This document shows, in pieces, positions 13,472-21,421 of a stretch of DNA of 64,000 nt. This stretch comes from Paenibacillus_G elgii_A (GTDB taxonomy: Bacteria; Bacillota; Bacilli; Paenibacillales; NBRC-103111). The position numbers and the translations under genes were made by a program. The stretch spans positions 1 to 64,000 of the forward strand of contig JBHJMN010000017.1 in assembly GCA_042219835.1 (NCBI GenBank), in the 5' to 3' direction. The notes under the pieces are model-generated. The model was not told the origin of the DNA and did not search any database. It worked only from the letters and a program-made list of their open reading frames with translations. The first letter of the stretch is position 1. Each line of letters begins with the position of its first letter.

Positions 13472-15526
13472 CTAGTCCAGCATCTCGCTGTCGAAGATGC
13501 GCTCACGCTGCAAATAGTGACGCAGCGGCACGTAGTCGGCCTCGGTCCAGAAATCCGGCTGCTTGACAAGCTCGGCCGCATCGTCTCTTGCCTGTTCCAT
13601 CACTTCAAAATCGGTCACCATGTCGGCGAGCCGGAAATCCGGCACCCCGCTCTGCTTCGTGCCGAAAAAATCACCGGGCCCCCGCAATTCGAGGTCGCGG
13701 CGCGCAATCTCGAAGCCGTCGTTCGTGTCCGTCATCGCTTTCAGCCGTTCCTTGCCGACTTCGTTCTTCGGATCGGCAATCAACACGCAGTACGATTGGT
13801 GCTCGCCCCGTCCGACCCGGCCCCGCAGCTGGTGAAGCTGCGATAGTCCGAACCGGTCGGCGTCATAGACGACCATCAGCGTGGCATTGGGCACGTCCAC
13901 CCCGACCTCAATAACCGTCGTCGAGACCAGGACATGAAGCTGGCCTTGGCTGAACTGGCGCATCACATCGTCCTTCTCCGCCGGGGCCATCCGTCCGTGC
14001 AGCAGCCCGACCTTATATTCCGGAAAAGCAAATTGAAGCTGCGCGTGCACATCAATCGCGTTCTGCAAGTCGAGCTTCTCGGATTCCTCGATCAGCGGAC
14101 AGATGACATACGCCTGCCGCCCAGCGGCCACCTCGCGGCGAATAAAGCCAAGGACGCGCTCCAGCATATTGTGAGTCACCGCATACGTCTGAATCGGCTT
14201 GCGTCCCTTAGGGAGCTCTCGCAGCGTCGAGACGTCCATATCGCCAAAAGCGGTAATCGCGAGCGTCCGCGGAATCGGCGTCGCCGTCATCGTGAGCACG
14301 TCCGGATTCATTCCTTTACGGCGCAAAATACTGCGCTGCTGTACGCCGAAGCGGTGCTGCTCGTCCGTAACGACGAGTCCGAGCCGACGGAAAAACACAT
14401 CCTCTTGAATGAGCGCATGCGTGCCGACAACGATGTCGATCATCCCCATCTGCAGCGAGCCGAGCACATCCCGGCGCTGCCGCTCCGTTAAGCTGCCGGT
14501 CAGCAGCGCCGTCTGGATGCCGTATAGCTCGAACAAGCGGTCGAGCGAGCGTTTGTGCTGTTCCGCAAGAATTTCCGTCGGCACCATCAGCGCGCCTTGG
14601 TAGCCAGCTTTGACGACGGCAAAAAGCGCCACCGCCGCGACGACGGTTTTTCCTGCGCCTACATCGCCCTGCAGCAGGCGGTTCATACAGAAAGGCTGCT
14701 GCAGATCATGAAGAATTTCGGCCAGCACGTTTTTCTGGGAAGCCGTTAGCGTGAACGGCAGCGCGCGTACAAACGCGCGGACAGCCGGCAAATCTACGGG
14801 GTGCGCGACCCCGTCCGCCCGCTCGTGATTCAGCGAGCGGTACGCCTGCATCTTGAGCTGGAACAAGAACAGCTCCTCGAACACCATTCGGCGTCTCGCC
14901 CGCTGCCCCTGCTCCATACTGCCCGGCAGATGCAGCAGGGCGACCGCCTGCTTGCGGGGCAGCAGATTGTATTTGCGCAGCAGCTTGCCCGGAAGCACCT
15001 CGGAAATGAGGTCGCCGAATTGCAGCAGCGCTTGCTTCGTCGTTTGCCGAAACCACTTTTGCGTAATCGATCCCGTCACCGAATAAACCGGCTGCAGCGT
15101 CCCGGTCTGCGACGTTCCGCGACCCGGGAATTCCACCTCCGTCACGGTCAAGTGCAGCCGCTTCTGATCCCATTTTCCGGTCAAGACGATATCCGTACCA
15201 GCTGTCAGCTTGTCCTTCAAAAAATGGCGGTTGAACCAGACGGCCGTAATGAAGAGCGGATCGACCACGATTTTGCAGGTCATACGCGATTTGGCACGCC
15301 CGTACATTTGCACTTGGGGAACCCCCGCGACCGTGCCCTGCACCGTAATCCGATCTCCGTCCTTCACCTGCGTCAAATCGCGAAGCGTGTAATCCTCGTA
15401 GCGGAAAGGATAATAATCGAGGAGCTCTCCGACGCTCGAGATGCCGAGCGCAAGCAGCTCCTCGGGCTTCTTGCCTTTGACGCCGGACACCTTCGTGACC
15501 GGAAGCGAATAAAGATCCAAGGTCAT
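13472..15526 (-). CDS. recG: ATP-dependent DNA helicase RecG
   Basis: 684 residues. RecG remodels stalled replication forks and branch-migrates Holliday junctions. The N-terminal wedge/OB domain (about 1-250) includes the LLDYYPFRYEDY motif. The helicase core has Walker A GDVGAGKT, the RecG-type box II DEQHRFGV, motif III TMTATPIPRTLA and motif VI QLRGRVGRGEHQSYC. The C-terminal TRG motif region (GPGDFFGTKQSGVPDF) is intact. The ATG at 15526 lies one base past the TGA of degV (TGATATG); a TTG at 15544 is an alternative. It is the last gene of the yloU-fakA-degV-recG unit, in the B. subtilis position. Confidence 0.97.
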   Translation of the reverse strand: MTLDLYSLPVTKVSGVKGKKPEELLALGISSVGELLDYYPFRYEDYTLRDLTQVKDGDRITVQGTVAGVPQVQMYGRAKSRMTCKIVVDPLFITAVWFNRHFLKDKLTAGTDIVLTGKWDQKRLHLTVTEVEFPGRGTSQTGTLQPVYSVTGSITQKWFRQTTKQALLQFGDLISEVLPGKLLRKYNLLPRKQAVALLHLPGSMEQGQRARRRMVFEELFLFQLKMQAYRSLNHERADGVAHPVDLPAVRAFVRALPFTLTASQKNVLAEILHDLQQPFCMNRLLQGDVGAGKTVVAAVALFAVVKAGYQGALMVPTEILAEQHKRSLDRLFELYGIQTALLTGSLTERQRRDVLGSLQMGMIDIVVGTHALIQEDVFFRRLGLVVTDEQHRFGVQQRSILRRKGMNPDVLTMTATPIPRTLAITAFGDMDVSTLRELPKGRKPIQTYAVTHNMLERVLGFIRREVAAGRQAYVICPLIEESEKLDLQNAIDVHAQLQFAFPEYKVGLLHGRMAPAEKDDVMRQFSQGQLHVLVSTTVIEVGVDVPNATLMVVYDADRFGLSQLHQLRGRVGRGEHQSYCVLIADPKNEVGKERLKAMTDTNDGFEIARRDLELRGPGDFFGTKQSGVPDFRLADMVTDFEVMEQARDDAAELVKQPDFWTEADYVPLRHYLQRERIFDSEMLD

Positions 15527-15527
15527 A

Positions 15528-16379
15528 TCAGACCGGTATGACAAAGGCCGCTACGGTTCCGGGTCCGACATGCGCTCCGATGACAGGCCCGATATGCGTG
15601 TAATGCACGCTTTTTACTTCAAAATGCTGCTGCAGCAGAGCGCAAAACTGCTCCGCCGTCTCGCGTCCGGTCGTATAAGCCATGACCAAATCGATCGGTT
15701 TACCGGTAAAATCCTGCTGCAGCAGCTCGATGATCCGGTTCATCGCTTTCTTCTGTCCGCGAACCTTATCGACGGAAAACACGACTCCGTCATCGTTGAT
15801 CGACAGAATCGGCTTAATATTAAGCAAGGAGCCAAAGAGCGCCGCAGCCTTGCCGATCCGTCCGCCCTTGTGCAAATACTCAAGCGTATCCGGCAAAAAA
15901 TAAAGCCCGATGCTTTGGCGCAGCGACGCAATCCGTTCCAAAATTTCCGACTTGCTCTTCCCCTGCTTTGCCGCCTCTGCGGCAGCTACGACGAGCATGC
16001 CGATGCCAAAGGAAGCCGAACGGCTGTCCACCACCTCGATATCCGCCGTCTCGTCGATCATCGATTTCGCCACGAGGGCGGACTGGTACGTGCCGCTCAT
16101 CTGCGATGATAAATGAATCGAGATGATCGAGTCGGCGCCTTCCGCCGCAAGCCTCTGATACACTTGGATGAAATCGGCCGGCGACGGCTGCGATGTGGTC
16201 GGAAAAATACCGGATGAGGCCAGCTTGTCATAAAATTGCTCCGGACCCATATCGACTCCGTCGCGAAATGCCTCCGAGCCGAACAATACTTTAAGCGGCA
16301 CCATCTCAATGCCGAGCCGCTCCCGCAGGTCGGCCGGAATATCCGCCGTGCTGTCCGTTACAATACGAACCTGGCTCAA
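15528..16379 (-). CDS. DegV-family fatty-acid-binding protein (FakB-like)
   Basis: 283 residues of the DegV fold, which holds one fatty acid in a buried tunnel. Signature sequences are RIVTDSTADIP at the N-terminus, GIFPTTSQPSPADF, SIHLSSQMSGTYQSA (Thr/Ser binding the carboxylate), LPDTLEYLHKGGRIG and the C-terminal HIGPVIGAHVGPGTVA. It lies directly downstream of the DhaL-domain kinase fakA. In Staphylococcus, FakA phosphorylates the fatty acid carried by FakB to make acyl-phosphate for phospholipid synthesis, so this is the likely partner. The start is a TTG with GGGAGG five bases before it. It almost abuts recG. Confidence 0.92.
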   Translation of the reverse strand: MSQVRIVTDSTADIPADLRERLGIEMVPLKVLFGSEAFRDGVDMGPEQFYDKLASSGIFPTTSQPSPADFIQVYQRLAAEGADSIISIHLSSQMSGTYQSALVAKSMIDETADIEVVDSRSASFGIGMLVVAAAEAAKQGKSKSEILERIASLRQSIGLYFLPDTLEYLHKGGRIGKAAALFGSLLNIKPILSINDDGVVFSVDKVRGQKKAMNRIIELLQQDFTGKPIDLVMAYTTGRETAEQFCALLQQHFEVKSVHYTHIGPVIGAHVGPGTVAAFVIPV

Positions 16380-16440
16380 TAGCCTCCCTCAATTCTGTGC
16401 AAAGTTTTGATCTATAGACATAGCTTCGAAAACGAACCGC

Positions 16441-18258
16441 TTATTCCGCAGAAATGATGTAGTAATAGAGCGGCTGCCCGCCGTCCTGCACTTCCACTTC
16501 CACCTCTTGATACGTTCGTTCGACATACCCGGCAAGCTCCTCGGTCTGCTCCTGCACCGCGTCCGCTCCGGTATACAAGGTCACGATCTCCGCACCCGCA
16601 TCCAGCATGGAGTCGATCAGCTTTTTGCAGGAATCGACGAGGTCCGGAGCCGAGGAAACGATGCGGCCGTTATGAATGCCGATGTAGTCGCCCTGTTTAA
16701 TATCGATCCCGTCCATTTGCGTGTCGCGTACGGCATGGGTGATTTGACCGGCCTGTACCTGCTGCAGCGCCTGCTGCATTTCGGCGATGTTTTCTTCGGG
16801 AGCCGCTTCCTCCTGGAATGCGATGACAGCGGCAATGCCTTGCGGAATCGACTTGCTGGGAACAACGACAACCTGCTTATCCTCCACAAGCTCCACGGCC
16901 TGCTGCGCAGCCAGGATGATGTTCGAATTGTTCGGAAGCACGAACACGGTTCTCGCTTCGACCTCGCTGACGGCGCGGACGATATCTTCGGTGCTCGGGT
17001 TCATGGTTTGTCCGCCGTGCAGAATCCGGTCGACGCCTAAGCTGCTGAAAATACCGGAGATGCCTTCCCCCGCGGATACGGCAACAAAGCCGTACGGCTT
17101 AAGCTCGCGGGACGAACCGTTCGCCCCATGGACGGTCGGCTTGCCGAGTTCGAGCTCTCTGGCCGCGTCCAGCAAATGCGTCGCCTTGGCCAATGCCGCG
17201 ACCGCGCCGGACGGTCCGGCCTCCTCCATCAGAAGATGCGTATGCTGATCGCGCATATTTTCAATTTTGATCCGGCTGAGCTCCCCGTAATTCTGGGCCA
17301 GATTCATAACGCTGCCCGGGAATTCCGCATGGATATGCACTTTGACCAGATCGTCGTCGGCCACGACAAGCAGGGAATCGCCGAAGGCGGACAGCTCCTC
17401 GCGGAATAAAGCCTCGTCAAATTTGCGGTCGTTCAGCTTGCCCGGATTCAGCGTCACCATAAACTCCGTACAATACCCGAACTCGATATCCTCCGTCGCC
17501 AGCTTCGCTTGCACGCGCCCGTGACCTGTAAAATCAAACGTCGTCGCAGCCGGCTCTAGCGTTTCCTCCAGTGGCTGCACCGCGCCAAAAGCGACGTACG
17601 GCATATCGGCCGGCTCCTCTGCAGGCGTTTCCTCCTCCATGTCCAGAACGGACACAAAGCCCTCGTAGATATACACAAGCCCTTGTCCGCCCGAATCGAC
17701 GACGCCCACCTGCTTCAGCACGGGAAGCATGTCCGGCGTTTTGGCCAGCGCCTCTTTCGCTTTATCCAGCAGTTCCGCCATCACGACAGCGACATCGGGC
17801 TGCCGCTTGGCGGTCTGCACGCCCTGCCTCGCCGCTTCCTTGGCTACGGTCAGAATCGTACCTTCCACAGGCTTGACAACGGCTTTATAGGCCATATCCA
17901 CGCCGTTCTGAAACGCCGCAGCCACCTGCTGGGCATTAGCCGAAGGCAGGTCGGATACGGCTTTGGCGAAACCGCGGAACAACTGCGACAGAATCACGCC
18001 CGAGTTGCCGCGAGCGCCCATCAGCAAGCCTTTGGCAAGCGCTTCTGCTGTTTTACCCAAGTGGTCAGACGGACGGCGGCGAAGCTCTTCCACCCCGGAA
18101 GTCAAGGTCAAATTCATATTCGTGCCCGTATCGCCGTCCGGTACCGGAAAGACGTTGAGCGCATTGACCCGCTCTGCATTCGTCGTCAGCCTATGCGCTC
18201 CCGCTTCTACCATTCGGATGAAATCTTGTCCATTCATTTCTTTTAAGCGCTTACCCAA
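16441..18258 (-). CDS. fakA: Fatty acid kinase FakA (YloV, DhaL/DAK domain protein)
   Basis: About 605 residues. The N-terminal DhaL ATP-binding domain (to about 190) has ALNVFPVPDGDTGTNMNLTL, with the Asp residues that hold the Mg-ATP, and GARGNSGVILSQLFRGF. A linker is followed by a C-terminal domain (about 300-605) with HIHAEFPGSV and VFVLPNNSNIILAAQQA. It phosphorylates fatty acids bound to a DegV/FakB protein, and such a gene follows 61 bases downstream. The start is unsure: a TTG at 18258 with GGGGA 9-10 bases upstream is best; ATG 18237 (MNGQDF) lacks a site and ATG 18300 gives a longer, less conserved head. yloU lies 78 bases upstream. Confidence 0.93.
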   Translation of the reverse strand: MGKRLKEMNGQDFIRMVEAGAHRLTTNAERVNALNVFPVPDGDTGTNMNLTLTSGVEELRRRPSDHLGKTAEALAKGLLMGARGNSGVILSQLFRGFAKAVSDLPSANAQQVAAAFQNGVDMAYKAVVKPVEGTILTVAKEAARQGVQTAKRQPDVAVVMAELLDKAKEALAKTPDMLPVLKQVGVVDSGGQGLVYIYEGFVSVLDMEEETPAEEPADMPYVAFGAVQPLEETLEPAATTFDFTGHGRVQAKLATEDIEFGYCTEFMVTLNPGKLNDRKFDEALFREELSAFGDSLLVVADDDLVKVHIHAEFPGSVMNLAQNYGELSRIKIENMRDQHTHLLMEEAGPSGAVAALAKATHLLDAARELELGKPTVHGANGSSRELKPYGFVAVSAGEGISGIFSSLGVDRILHGGQTMNPSTEDIVRAVSEVEARTVFVLPNNSNIILAAQQAVELVEDKQVVVVPSKSIPQGIAAVIAFQEEAAPEENIAEMQQALQQVQAGQITHAVRDTQMDGIDIKQGDYIGIHNGRIVSSAPDLVDSCKKLIDSMLDAGAEIVTLYTGADAVQEQTEELAGYVERTYQEVEVEVQDGGQPLYYYIISAE

Positions 18259-18336
18259 AAAGACCGTTCCCCTTTCGCTATAACCCTGTCGGCGATCCAT
18301 AACATATTTCGGCCACTACCGCTGTCATCACAGGTC

Positions 18337-18705
18337 TCATTCCGCAATCCTCACGTCTTGGACAAAAATATTCACGTTCGCCACTTGCAGGCCCGCGACT
18401 TCCCCAAGCATGTATTTTACTTTGCTCTGCACGTTATGCGCAACGACCGAAATTTTTGTGCCATAGCTGACGATGATATATAAATCAATAGTCAGGACAT
18501 CCTGCTCGTCGCGGTGAACCTCGACTCCCCGGCGCAAATTGTCCACGCGCAGCAGTTCGGCAATACCGTCCTTGAATTGCTTGCGCGAAGCCATCCCGAC
18601 AAGTCCGTAGCAGTCCAACGCCGCCGAACCCGCAAGTGCGGCGATTACTTCGTCCGTAACATAGATTTTTCCATATTCTGAAGCCAGTTCGATTGTCATC
18701 TCCAT
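18337..18705 (-). CDS. yloU: Asp23/Gls24-family envelope stress protein (YloU)
   Basis: A 122-residue alkaline-shock-protein-23-fold protein: EYGKIYVTDEVIAALAGSAA, ASRKQFKDGIAELLR, LTIDLYIIVSYGTKISVVAH and VNIFVQDVRIAE are the usual blocks. In staphylococci Asp23 is tethered to the membrane and linked to cell-wall homeostasis. In Bacillales this paralogue always heads the yloU-fakA operon, as here, so a link to phospholipid and fatty acid supply is likely. AAGGAG lies 5 bases before the ATG. A second, more divergent Asp23 protein is encoded at 56639-57028. Confidence 0.92.
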   Translation of the reverse strand: MEMTIELASEYGKIYVTDEVIAALAGSAALDCYGLVGMASRKQFKDGIAELLRVDNLRRGVEVHRDEQDVLTIDLYIIVSYGTKISVVAHNVQSKVKYMLGEVAGLQVANVNIFVQDVRIAE

Positions 18706-18814
18706 ACAGCTCCTTCGATCCCAAAATTAGCATGGACTACGAATCATTGTACTATATTCGCCGCAAGAAATAAATAAAACGCGGGCGGCAGGGGAAGAAA
18801 ACGAAGAAGCTGCG

Positions 18815-18844
18815 TTGACGGCGTTTAGGCCGCTGTGATATGAT
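18815..18844 (+). promoter_or_regulatory. Predicted sigma-A promoter of rpmB
   Basis: TTGACG (18815-18820) and TATGAT (18839-18844) with an 18-base spacer, 48 bases upstream of the rpmB ATG. Confidence 0.7.
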
Positions 18845-18891
18845 GTTTAAGTGTGTTTTTGAAGCGTGTAAGCTTTAAGGAGGTGTAATCA

Positions 18892-19080
18892 ATGTCCCGC
18901 AAATGTTTTGTCACAGGTAAAGGCCCGGGTACCGGCAACCACGTATCCCACGCGAACAACAAAGCGAAACGCACTTGGGGTGTCAACGTTCAAAAGGTTC
19001 GCATTCTGGTCGACGGCAAACCGAAACGCGTTTGGGTGAGCACGAAAGCTCTGAAATCCGGAAAAGTAACTCGCGTGTAA
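18892..19080 (+). CDS. rpmB: Ribosomal protein bL28
   Basis: A 62-residue basic protein of the large ribosomal subunit. It begins SRKCFVTGKGPGTGNHVSHA and contains KRTWGVNVQKVRI and KRVWVSTKALKSGKV, typical of L28. There is a single Cys and no CxxC pairs, so it is the zinc-free form. AAGGAGGTG lies 9 bases before the ATG, and a strong terminator follows. It sits between spoVM and yloU, on the opposite strand to both. Confidence 0.98.
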   Translation: MSRKCFVTGKGPGTGNHVSHANNKAKRTWGVNVQKVRILVDGKPKRVWVSTKALKSGKVTRV

Positions 19081-19097
19081 TCTGCGTCCGCAGACAA

Positions 19098-19126
19098 AAA
19101 GCACCTGGCTCAGGTGCTTTTTTTAG
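19098..19126 (+). terminator. Rho-independent terminator of rpmB
   Basis: AGCACCTG-gct-CAGGTGCT followed by TTTTTTT. Confidence 0.95.
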
Positions 19127-19129
19127 TTG

Positions 19130-19251
19130 ACAAGAATGAATCCTTGACAAACGCGCTTGTCTTGCAAGACAAGGACGGCTGAGCCGTTGATCCTGGGTGT
19201 GGCGCCTGCCCTAGCCCGGCAGCCGGCGCCAAAGTATGGGCAAGCGTACCT
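19130..19251. other. Palindrome-rich spacer downstream of spoVM
   Basis: Contains an 18-bp perfect palindrome CTTGTCTTGCAAGACAAG (19156-19173), a short hairpin CGGCTGAGCCG (about 19176-19186) and a long GC-rich hairpin anchored by GGCGCC at both ends (19201-19230). The last lies just past the spoVM stop but lacks a T-run on either strand. Confidence 0.5.
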
Positions 19252-19332
19252 TCAGTTTTTGCTGAATGTATTAAGTACGGCTTTCACAAATCCACCCAAA
19301 AACTTCGGAAGCTTGATAGTGTAAAATTTCAT
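19252..19332 (-). CDS. spoVM: Stage V sporulation protein M
   Basis: A 26-residue amphipathic peptide, the usual length. It begins MKFYTIKLPKFLGG, nearly identical to B. subtilis SpoVM, including Pro9, which is needed for curvature sensing, and ends NTFSKN. SpoVM inserts into the convex forespore membrane and recruits SpoIVA to start coat assembly. GGAGGGAGGG lies 7 bases before the ATG. It stands between rpe and rpmB as in B. subtilis, but as its own unit: a terminator (19485-19530) separates it from the upstream operon. Two stable hairpins (19350-19397) occupy its leader next to the ribosome binding site. Confidence 0.95.
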   Translation of the reverse strand: MKFYTIKLPKFLGGFVKAVLNTFSKN

Positions 19333-19349
19333 TTTGCACCCTCCCTCCA

Positions 19350-19397
19350 GACTTTGCGCAGCAAAGTCAGCATCGCTTGGCTTTGCGACGCAAAGCC
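19350..19397 (-). promoter_or_regulatory. Twin hairpins in the spoVM leader
   Basis: GACTTTGC-gca-GCAAAGTC (19350-19368) and GGCTTTGCG-a-CGCAAAGCC (19379-19397) are two near-identical hairpins 10 bases apart, immediately 5' of the GGAGGGAGGG ribosome binding site of spoVM. They may stabilise the short mRNA or modulate translation; this is inference. Confidence 0.55.
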
Positions 19398-19484
19398 GAC
19401 CTCAAGCCATGCGCGCAGTTAACCACCTCGTTAAAAGTATATTCCGCTGCTCCCCAAAACGTGCCATGCAAATTCCGGGCACCG

Positions 19485-19530
19485 AAAAAACAAAAAAGGC
19501 TACAAAAGCCGGAAGCCGTACTTTTGTAAC
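19485..19530 (-). terminator. Terminator at the end of the dapF-rpe operon
   Basis: On the minus strand TACAAAAG...CTTTTGTA with an internal GGC/GCC pairing is followed by TTTTTTTG. It lies about 60 bases after the 83-residue membrane protein gene. Confidence 0.85.
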
Positions 19531-19586
19531 CATGTGTATGCGACCCCCGCGCCGGTTATGCACGTCCGGGTTCTGTTTCTTTCTTC

Positions 19587-19838
19587 TCAAACCGCAGCCT
19601 GCTGCTGCTGAATAGCCAAATACAACGCGTAGAACACCGAATAAATAAAGTAAAATAAGATCGTGATCAAGACGAATGCAATGCGCGGGCCGCGCGTCTC
19701 GTATCGCTTAAAAAACTGGATACCGACGTATATAGCCCCCAGCGAAAAGGCAAACTTCACCACGCCGTCGATAATGGAAAACACAAACAGCAGGGCGGCG
19801 CATAGCAAACTGAAGGTAAAAATTTGCAGCGCCCGCAT
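19587..19838 (-). CDS. Small membrane protein (83 residues) following rpe
   Basis: An 83-residue protein with two or three membrane helices (IFTFSLLCAALLFVFSIIDG, FAFSLGAIYVGIQFF, IAFVLITILFYFIYSVFYAL), a basic middle loop KRYETRGPR and a poly-Gln tail. The ATG is one base past the rpe stop codon (TAAAATG), so it is translationally coupled. In B. subtilis the gene at this place is thiN (YloS, thiamine pyrophosphokinase); here this unrelated small protein takes its position. No family was recognised. Confidence 0.7.
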   Translation of the reverse strand: MRALQIFTFSLLCAALLFVFSIIDGVVKFAFSLGAIYVGIQFFKRYETRGPRIAFVLITILFYFIYSVFYALYLAIQQQQAAV

Positions 19839-19839
19839 T

Positions 19840-20508
19840 TTACCGGTCGCTCCCGGCTTCCCGAATCGCGCGGATCGCCTCGGCACGATCCGGCCGGTTG
19901 AACACCGCATTCCCGGCAACGAGTACATTGGCGCCCGCTTCGGCAACGAGCTTGGCCGTCTCGGTATTGATGCCGCCATCGACCTCGATGTCCACGTGCT
20001 GAAGTCCCCGCTCGTCCAGCATGCGGCGCAATCCGGCGATTTTGGGCAGCGTCGCGGAAATAAACTTCTGCCCGCCGAAGCCGGGGTTAACCGTCATCAG
20101 CAGCACATAGTCGAGCAGCCCTTCCTCAAGCACATGCTCCAAAGCATGGAGCGAAGTGGCCGGATTCAGCACGACGCCCGCTTTGACGCCCTGCTCCTTG
20201 ATATAATGAAGTGTCCGGTGCAGATGGACGCATGCCTCGGCGTGAACCGAAATGAGGTCTGCGCCTGCCTGAACGAACGAGGCGATGTAGCGGTCCGGCT
20301 GCTCGATCATCAGATGCACGTCGAGCGGTAATTTCGTTATCGGACGGATGGCCTCCACCACCAGCGGTCCGATCGTAATATTCGGCACGAAATGTCCATC
20401 CATCACGTCGACGTGAATCCAGTCGGCCCCGCCGCGCTCGACGTCGGCAATTTCTTCACCCAGCTTGGAAAAGTTGGCGGATAAGATCGAAGGAGCGATA
20501 TGCAGCAT
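19840..20508 (-). CDS. rpe: Ribulose-phosphate 3-epimerase
   Basis: 222 residues, a complete TIM barrel. It interconverts ribulose-5-phosphate and xylulose-5-phosphate in the pentose phosphate pathway. Motifs: IAPSILSANFSKLGEEI, the metal ligands in WIHVDVMDGHFVPN, PLDVHLMIEQPDRYI, NPGFGGQKFI and the catalytic Asp and phosphate loop in VDGGINTETA and NVLVAGNAVF. Its ribosome binding site (GAGGAGG) is embedded in the last codons of rsgA. It is part of the prpC-prkC-rsgA-rpe block. Confidence 0.97.
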   Translation of the reverse strand: MLHIAPSILSANFSKLGEEIADVERGGADWIHVDVMDGHFVPNITIGPLVVEAIRPITKLPLDVHLMIEQPDRYIASFVQAGADLISVHAEACVHLHRTLHYIKEQGVKAGVVLNPATSLHALEHVLEEGLLDYVLLMTVNPGFGGQKFISATLPKIAGLRRMLDERGLQHVDIEVDGGINTETAKLVAEAGANVLVAGNAVFNRPDRAEAIRAIREAGSDR

Positions 20509-20509
20509 C

Positions 20510-21421
20510 CTAGTACCTCCTCTTTTTGTCTTTAATCTCGTTCAAAAATTGAATGTAATGGTTGTACCTTGATACGGCGATATGGCCCGCTTCTTTGGCC
20601 TCCTGAACCTTGCAGCCCGGTTCGTGCAGATGCAGGCAGCCGCGGAAGCGGCATGCTGCGGCATAAGGCGCAAATTCCCGGAAAGCCCCGCTGAGCCCCT
20701 CTGCATCTACCTGCAAAAAGTCAAGCTGGCTAAAGCCCGGCGTATCGGCGATAACTCCGCCGTTCTGCAGCCGGATCAGCTCGACGTGACGCGTCGTATG
20801 CTTTCCCCGTCCGAGCTTCATGCTGATTTCGTTCGTTTCCAGCGACAGCCCCGGCACCATGGCGTTGAGCAGCGACGACTTCCCGACGCCGGACTGCCCT
20901 GCGAACACCCCGATGCGGCCCGCCAGCCGATCGTATACTTCGCTCACGCCGATGCCTTCCTTGGCGCTTGTCACAAGCACCGGGTAACCGACCGATTCGT
21001 AGAGCCGGGTCACCGGGGCCAATTGTTCGGAAACGCTGTCAGGCGAACTTCCTTCGGACATGAGATCATGCTTGGTCAAGCAGATTAGCGTATCGAGTCC
21101 GGCGCTTTCCGTGTGTACCAGAAACTTGTCCAGCAGCGACAAATTAAGCGCCGGCTCGGTCACCGAGAACACCAGTACGGCCAAATCGATATTGGCCACC
21201 GGCGGCCGGATCAGCTCGGAGGAGCGGGGAAGAATTTCGTCAACCGTTCCTTCCCCGTTCTCCGTCAGCCCGAACACCACGCGGTCGCCGACGAGCGGCG
21301 AAATGCCGCGCTTCTTGAAAATACCTCTCGCCCGGCATTGCACCGATTCGGTCGTTTGCGTGTCATCGGCGAGCACGTAATAAAATCCGCTTAGCGCCTT
21401 CACGATTAACCCGGTTGGCAT
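20510..21421 (-). CDS. rsgA: Ribosome small-subunit-dependent GTPase A
   Basis: 303 residues. RsgA (YloQ/CpgA) assists late 30S maturation. It has an N-terminal OB fold, a circularly permuted GTPase domain (G4 LTKHDL, G5 TSAKEG, G1 GQSGVGKSSLLN, switch TTRHVEL, G3 DTPGFS) and a C-terminal zinc motif CRFRGCLHLHEPGC. The start overlaps the prkC stop by one base (TAATG). In B. subtilis it is a substrate of the neighbouring PrkC kinase, so the coupling is functionally sensible. Confidence 0.97.
   Translation of the reverse strand: MPTGLIVKALSGFYYVLADDTQTTESVQCRARGIFKKRGISPLVGDRVVFGLTENGEGTVDEILPRSSELIRPPVANIDLAVLVFSVTEPALNLSLLDKFLVHTESAGLDTLICLTKHDLMSEGSSPDSVSEQLAPVTRLYESVGYPVLVTSAKEGIGVSEVYDRLAGRIGVFAGQSGVGKSSLLNAMVPGLSLETNEISMKLGRGKHTTRHVELIRLQNGGVIADTPGFSQLDFLQVDAEGLSGAFREFAPYAAACRFRGCLHLHEPGCKVQEAKEAGHIAVSRYNHYIQFLNEIKDKKRRY

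Noticed and set aside
19201..19230. GC-rich hairpin as the spoVM terminator
   Set aside because: No T-run follows it on the minus strand, so I list it only as a structure.
19402..19590. Minus-strand 62-codon ORF upstream of spoVM
   Set aside because: It contains the terminator hairpin of the preceding operon and has no ribosome site.
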